Below, in pieces: positions 58,720 through 64,000 of a stretch of 64,000 nucleotides of DNA. The stretch is taken from the NCBI GenBank assembly GCA_021502835.1, contig JAKFGP010000021.1, positions 18,913 through 82,912 of the forward strand, in the 5' to 3' direction. The notes under the pieces were generated by a model. The model worked only from the letters and a program-made list of their open reading frames with translations, was not told where the DNA came from and did not search any database. Origin of the DNA: Streptomyces thinghirensis (lineage in GTDB: Bacteria > Actinomycetota > Actinomycetia > Streptomycetales > Streptomycetaceae). Each line of letters opens with the position of its first letter. Positions within the stretch are counted from its first letter, which is position 1. Both the position numbers and the translations under genes were made by a program.

Positions 58720-60075
58720 ATGGTGATGCCGCTCGCACTTCCTGGCCAGACGCTGCATGCTCGGCGGAGTGGCACTGGACCCTCACCGCGGTGACCGCCT
58801 GCGGTGGAGGGAGGTGGCGACGAGACCGACGGCGCGGCCGGCGGGTCGTGCGAGCCCGCCTGCCAGGTCACGCTGGACTACTGGTCCTGGGTCCCCGGCA
58901 TCCAGCAGGCCATCGACGTGTGGAACAAGGAAAACCCGGATATCCAGGTCAAGTTGAAGACGGTTCCCCGGGCAACGCCGGCACCTACCAGAACCTGTCC
59001 AACGCCCTGAAGGCGGACAAGGCCCCCCGACCTCGGCCAGGTCGAGTACGACTCCCTGGCCAGCTTCCGGCTCAAGCAGGGCCTGACCGACATCTCCTCC
59101 CTGCCCCGGGGTCAAGGAGGCCGGCGACAAGTTCGTCGACTGGACCTGGTCCCAGGTGGAGTTCGGCGCCGACGGCAAGGACGGCGTCTGGGCCGTGCCC
59201 CAGGACACCGGGCCCCATGGCCCTGTTCTACCGCAAGGACATATACGACCAGCTGGGCATGAAGGCCCCCGCCACCTGGAACGAGTACGCGGAGCAGGCC
59301 CGCAGGCTCAAGAAGGAGGGGAAGTTCATCACCCACTTCTCCCAGACGGACCCGAACTGGTTCACCGGTCTGCTGTGGCAGAACAAGGCCACCATGTTCG
59401 AGCGCGACGGTGACGCCTGGAAGGTCACCGTCGACCGGCCCGAGAGCCGCCAGGTTGCCGACTACTGGCAGAAGATGATCGACGACAAGCCTGGTCGCCA
59501 CGGACCTCCAGGGCTTCCTCCGGCCCTGTACAAGGCTTGGAACACCGGCGAGGTCGTGACCTGGGTCAGCGCGGCCTGGGGCTACAGCACCATCCGTGAC
59601 AACGCCAAGTCCACCGACGGCAAGTGGCGGTCGCCCCGATGCCGCAGTGGAAGGCGGGCGACCAGCAGGCCGGCAACTGGGGCGGGTCCACCACCACGGT
59701 GATGGGCGGCAGCGAACACCCGGGCTGAGGCCGCGAAGTTCGCCCTGTGGCTGAACACCGACCCCGAGGCACTGGCGATCCTCAACCGTGAGGGCGGGCT
59801 CTACCCGGCGGCCAAGGCGGGCCTGGAGCTGCCCGCGCTGCAGCAGCCGGTCGACTCTACGGCAAGCAGAAGATCTTCGACGTCTTCGCGCAAGCCTCCG
59901 CCAACGTCGACACCGGCTTCACCTGGGGCCCGACGATGACGGACACCTACCGGTACCTCAGCGACGGACGGCGAACGTGATCGGCGGCAAGACCACCCTG
60001 AGCGACGTGCTGAAGGACACCGGCGCGCAGAGCGCGGACTCGCTGCGCAAGCAGTCCCTCGACGTGACCGAGTAG
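58720..60075 (+). CDS. ABC sugar importer, extracellular solute-binding lipoprotein (second system)
   Basis: ATG 58720. Frame-corrected lipoprotein signal: RRCMLGGVALALTAVTACGG with the lipobox Cys in V-T-A-C. Mature protein: QVTLDYWSWVPGIQQAIDVW, NKENPDIQVKLKTVPAGNAG, TYQNLSNALKADKAPDLGQV, EYDSLASFRLKQGLTDISSL, DGVWAVPQDTGPMALFYRKD, YDQLGMKAPATWNEYAEQAR, FSQTDPNWFTGLLWQNKATM, LYKAWNTGEVVTWVSAAWGY, QQAGNWGGSTTTVMGGSEHP, FALWLNTDPEALAILNREGG and TGFTWGPTMTDTYRYLSDG. About 440 residues, family-1 carbohydrate-binding. Given the GH42 gene downstream, galactosides are the likely ligand. Ten or so indels. Confidence 0.85.
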
Positions 60076-60146
60076 ACCGCGTCGTCGGACCCTCCTGCCC
60101 TTCCTGCCGCCTCGGGGCGGCAGGAACAGCACCGCAAAGGCTGCCC

Positions 60147-61075
60147 GTGACTCCCACCACCGCCGCACCGGGCCCCGGCGCGCCGACGCCCGCGCCGGAC
60201 CGCTCGCCCCGTACGCCTTCCTCGCCCCCTTCCTCATCCCCTTCGTCCTCTTCACCCCTCGTCCCGGTCGGCTACGCCTTCTGGCAGAGCCTGCACAAGA
60301 CCGTGAGCGGACCGGCGGCACCTTCGGCAAGACGCAGACGGTGTTCGCCGGGTTCATTCCAGTACACGCGGGTCCTGCAGGCGGACTACTTGCCGAGAGC
60401 CTGCTGCGCGTCCTCGGATTCGCCCTCGTGCAGATCCGTGATGCTGCTGCTCTCCCTGGTCCTCGCCCTGCTGCTGGACTCCGCCGTGGCACGCGCCAAG
60501 AAGTTCTTCCGGCTCGTCTACTTCAGTGCCGTACGGCGGCATCCCCGGTGTCGTGGCGGCCCTGATGTGGGCCTTCCTCTACGACCGCGCGGCTGTCGCC
60601 CGTGGTGGACCTGCTGCGGAACGGTCGGCGCCGATGTCGACCTTCGCTCGGTCCCGACGCCATCCTGTGGTCCATAGCCAACGTCGTCACCTGGACGTAC
60701 ACCGGCTACAACATGCTGATCATCTACGCCGCCCTGCAGGCGATGCCCTCCGACATCGGCGAGGCGGCCCGGGTGGACGGGGCGAGCGCCTGGACCATCG
60801 CCCTGCGGCATCAAGATCCCGATCATCCGGCCGGCCCTGGTGCTTCACCGGCGTCTTCTCCATCATCGGTTTCGTCTTAGCTCTTCACCGAGCCGCAGGT
60901 CTTCCGCTCCATATCCACCAGCGTGACGAGCACCTACACCCCCAACATCGCCGCGGTACTCGCTCGCCTCGGGCGACAGTTACAGCGAGGCCGCCGCCCT
61001 CTCCGTGGTCCTCGCCTCGTCACGTTTCGTCCTCTCGTTCGCGTTCTGCGCTTCACCTCCAGGAGGCAGGGATGA
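60147..61075 (+). CDS. ABC sugar importer permease 1 (second system)
   Basis: GTG 60147, 72 bases after the binding-protein stop. Frame-corrected: [132 protein letters not shown] loop [60 protein letters not shown] and [20 protein letters not shown], ending FTSRRQG. Six helices, MalF type, about 305 residues. ATGA overlap with the next gene (61072-61075). About ten indels. Confidence 0.85.
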
Positions 61076-61974
61076 GTTTCCTCACCCGCACCGAGGGGCC
61101 CACGCTCCCGCACCCACCACGCGCCGACGGCCGCGTATCGGCGTGTCCACCGCCGTCGCCGTCACCTTCATGATCGCGGTCGCCTGCTACATGCTGCTGC
61201 CCGTGTACTGGCTACTGGTGTCGTCGACCAAGAGCCAGAGCGACCTCGTCAGCACACCCGGTTTCCTCCCCGCCGAATGGGCACCTGGGCGACAACCTGT
61301 CCTCGCTCTTCGCCCAGCAGGACGGTGTCTACGCCCGCTGGCTCCTCAACAGCCTGCTGTGTCCGCGGGCCTGGGCGCGGCCGTCGCCACGCTCCTGGCC
61401 GCCGCGGCCGGGTACGCCCTGGCCAAGTACACCTTCCGCGGTCGGGAAGCCGTCTTCTCCGTCGTCCTCGGCGGCGTCCTCGTACCGGCCACCCGCACTC
61501 GCCCTGCCGCTCTTCCTGATGTTCTGCCGAGTTCGACGCCACCGACACCTTCTGGTCGGTGTTCCTCCCCAGCATCGTCAGCCCGTTCGGCGTCTACCTC
61601 TCCCGCATCTTCGCCGCCGCGTCCGTCCCGGACGAGGTGATGGAGGCCGCCCGCATGGATGGCGCGAGCGAGTTCCGTATCTTCCGCACCGTCGCACTGC
61701 AGCCTTATGGCGCCCGCCCTGGTGACTGTCTTCCTGATCCAGTTCGTCAGCCATCTGGAACAACTTCCTGCCGCCCGACCGTGCTGCAGGATTGAGCGTC
61801 TGTATCCCGTCACCCTGGGCCTGTTCACCTGGCAGTCGCAGACCAGCCGCCCGCCCGAACTGCAGACCTCTCACCATCGGGGCGCCCCTATCTCCAGCCG
61901 TGGCCAATCGTGCTCAACCTTCCTCCTCCTGCAAAGCGCTACTGGCGCGCCGGACCTCGCCGCTGGAGCCGTGA
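61072..61974 (+). CDS. ABC sugar importer permease 2 (second system)
   Basis: ATG 61072, five bases after aggaggcagg. Frame-corrected: RRRPRIGVSTAVAVTFMIAV, ACYMLLPVYWLLVSSTKSQS, DLVSTPGFLPAEWHLGDNLS, ARWLLNSLLYAGLGAAVATL, LAAAAGYALAKYTFRGREAV, FSVVLGGVLVPATALALPLF, FWSVFLPSIVSPFGVYLSRI, EAA loop DEVMEAARMDGASEFRIFRT, VALQLMAPALVTVFLIQFVS, LYPVTLGLFTWQSQTSRPPE and VPIVLTFLLLQRYWRAGLAA. MalG-type, about 300 residues. The sequence around the natural stop is disturbed: GAVK is followed by SVN of the beta-galactosidase frame, so the exact end (61974 or a few bases later) is uncertain. Eight indels. Confidence 0.8.
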
Positions 61975-61979
61975 AATCG

Positions 61980-64000
61980 GTGAACCACCCCCCCACCGAC
62001 GTGACCCGCACTCTCGGGGGACGCCTACGGCGGCGACTACAACCTGAGCAGTGGCCGCGAGGTCTGGCGGGAGGACGTACGCCCCATGCGTGAGGCGGGC
62101 GTCAACCCCGTCAAACCGTCGGCGTGTCCTGGTCCCGCATCCAGCGCGCGCCCCGGCACCTACGACTGGAGCCTGCTGGACGAGGTCCTCGACCTGTTGC
62201 ACGCACACGGTATCGCCGTGGACCTCGCCACCGCCACCGCCGCCCCACCCCCGTGGTTCACCCGGCAGCACCCCGCGACGCCCGGCCGGTCACCGCTCCG
62301 GGCACCCGCCTCGCCCACGGCAGCAGACAGGGTCTTCCCGTCCCCCAGCAGCCCCGCCTACGCCGAAGCCGCGACGCCCTCGTCGGGCCAGCACTGGCGC
62401 ACGGGTACGGCGACCACCCCGCACCCTGCCGTATGGCATGTGCAGCCACGAGTGGGGGCAATCGTCAAAACGCCCCGTGCTACTGCGGACACCAGCGCGG
62501 ACGCTTTTCCGCTCCTGGCTGCGGGAGCGATACAAGAACCCGGACGCCCTCAACGACGTCTGGGGCACCGACTTCTGGAGCCAGCGCTACGGCGACCTGG
62601 GAAGAGATCGACCCGGCCCCGGGACACCAACGCCGCCTTCCGCAACCCGGGACAGGAACCTCGACCTACCACCGCTTCTGCCCGATCGCCCCCGCTCACC
62701 CGGCACCGCGCGGAGACCGCCATCCTGCGCCGAATTACTCCACGCGTGCTCATCACCACCAACGTGATGGGCACGCTGGAGAAGAAGGTCGACGGTTACG
62801 CCTTCGCGCCGAGTGCGCATCTTGTCTCGGTCGACCACTACCTCCCGCGCCGACCCCGACGGACACATCGACCTGGCGCTCAACGCAAACACCCGGCCCG
62901 GGCATGGCCCGGGGCTTCAGGCCCTGGCGCTGATGGAGCACCGACCTCGGCCGTCAACTGACAAACGGTCAACGTGGCGAAACAGCCGGGAGAGATGCGC
63001 CGCAACAGTCTGGCCTCCACCTCGCCCGGGGGCGCGGACGGGCTGATGTTCTTCCAATGGCGGCAGTCCCGCGTCGGCGCCGAGAAAATGGCGACTCCAA
63101 GGCGATGCGCCGCACGCCGCACCGAGGGCCGTAATCTGGAAGGAGGCCGAAGCGCTGGGAGCCGAACTGGCCGCGCTGAGGGAGGTGACCGGCAGCCGCG
63201 CACGGCGACGTCGCGATGCTCTTCGACTTCGGGCACACCCGGTGGGCCCTGGAACTGCAGGCCCGCCCGTCGGACCAGACCCGCCACTTGGACGCGGTCC
63301 CGCGATCAGTACGAGGCGCCAGGACGCCGAACATCACCCGCGACCTCGTACCGCCCGACGCTTCATCTGACTGGCTACCGCGCCGTCGTCGCCCCCAGCC
63401 TCACCTGCCGTCCGACCACGATGCCGACAACCCCAGCCGTTACGTGGGACCAGGCGGGCATCCCCGCCGTCGGCTGTCAGCGGGGTCGCCTGACGAGTAC
63501 GACAGGGTGCACCTCGGCGGAACCTGGCGCGCGCGAAGGCCCGGCCCCGTCGCCGACGAGAGGCCCGCCACAGGCACCCAGGACCACCCCCTCCCGAGGA
63601 CGGAACACGGGTCCGGCAGGGTGGAACGCGTCGAAACCGCGGCTGCACACCGGTGCTGGCGCTTCGCGACACCACCTACCGCGGCCCCGCGCACGGTGGC
63701 CCTGCCGTCACCCGGCACTCCTTCGGCCGGGCACCGCCTGGTACACGGCCACCCAGCCTGCCGGCACGGCATCTGCGCTGAGGTGCTGCGCACCCTTCCG
63801 CGCCCAGGCCGGCGCGCACCCTGGCCGTCGACGCCCGCCGGGGCTGAGGCGGTACGCCGCACGGGAGGAGCACGCGGCCTCTTTACGGCGCACGAAAAAC
63901 GCGGGGAAGCGTTTCACGATAGCCGCGAAAACAAGGGTTACACAAACTCCTGGACAAGGGTTAAAACCACCGGGCCTCCGAGGTTCGAACGGGGCTACTT
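61980..64000 (+). CDS. GH42 beta-galactosidase, runs off the window
   Basis: GTG 61980 (VNHPPTDVTRTL). Frame-corrected GH42 signatures: [109 protein letters not shown] (acid/base Glu in N-E), FRSWLRERYKNPDALNDVWG, TDFWSQRYGDWEEIDPAPGH, FAPECDLVSVDHYLPAADPD, ARGFRPWALMEHQPSAVNWQ (nucleophile Glu in M-E-H), SLASLARGADGLMFFQWRQS, GDVAMLFDFGHTRWALELQA, LVPPTLHLTGYRAVVAPSLY and GGILAVGCQSGVADEYDRVH. No signal peptide: an intracellular enzyme that splits imported galactosides. About 640 residues are visible. More than 15 indels; the last part after 63860 is hard to follow. Confidence 0.8.

Noticed and set aside
63979..63993. ggttcgaac resembling a tRNA T-loop near the right edge
   Set aside because: No acceptor, D-arm or anticodon arm can be paired around it, and it lies within the GH42 reading region.

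Overview
The window reads as Streptomyces DNA, or a close actinomycete. It is very GC-rich, GTG starts are frequent, and the gene content is typical of the genus: PAS-PP2C/STAS/HATPase partner switches, IclR, LacI and TetR regulators, DUF6411 and DUF4190 proteins, binding-protein-dependent sugar importers, secreted polysaccharide lyases and ricin-type lectin domains. The main caution concerns sequence quality. Almost every gene longer than about 400 bases is broken by single-base insertions or deletions, yet the protein similarity carries on in another frame with no loss of conserved residues. I read this as uncorrected sequencing error, not mass pseudogenisation. Gene limits below are frame-corrected reconstructions, running from the recognisable start to the recognisable stop. 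A pure 76-base C run (4781-4856) inside one gene fits the same explanation.

Layout. 1-7619: a PPOX-type flavin/F420 protein, a truncated HAD protein, a lipoprotein, then a stress-signalling block of RsbQ-like hydrolase, RsbP-like PAS-PP2C phosphatase, STAS antagonist, a sigma-factor remnant, an RsbW-like ATPase, a hemerythrin protein, and a convergent second STAS gene with a tiny overlapping ORF. 7700-14440: an IclR regulator, two GNAT acetyltransferases, small membrane proteins, an SRPBCC protein and DUF6411. 14710-23190: a possible metabolite locus (MfnB-type furan synthase, aldehyde dehydrogenase, alcohol dehydrogenase, O-methyltransferase, membrane protein), followed by a divergent LacI-type regulator facing a phytanoyl-CoA-dioxygenase/sugar-transporter operon. 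23270-28630: sugar O-acetyltransferase, EF-hand protein, a complete IS5-type element, two tandem paralogous membrane proteins, a GPP34 protein, an SRPBCC protein and a deletion remnant of a flavin monooxygenase.

28700-38630: a VanY-type peptidase; an MFS/M20 amidohydrolase/secreted-protein operon; Lrp/AsnC and TetR regulators; an IS110-type transposase; and a saccharopine-dehydrogenase-family protein. 38660-50650: a secreted-enzyme and carbohydrate region on the minus strand (PA14-sorbosone dehydrogenase-ricin protein, D-Ala-D-Ala carboxypeptidase, family 8 polysaccharide lyase). It faces a plus-strand regulator, an ABC sugar importer and a 2-hydroxyacid dehydrogenase, which together look like a polysaccharide utilisation locus. 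50769-58283: a fructose-type PTS permease; a paired-SMR/deaminase/DsbA operon divergent from a MerR regulator; an AraC regulator overlapping a methyltransferase; and an Fsr-type efflux pump. 58720-64000: a second ABC sugar importer followed by a GH42 beta-galactosidase that runs off the window.

No rRNA, tRNA or CRISPR array was recognised. The most interesting units are the MfnB cluster, the lyase/importer locus with its DeoR-like/LacI-like hybrid regulator, the partner-switch block with sigma-B-like promoters, and the paired-SMR/deaminase/DsbA operon.
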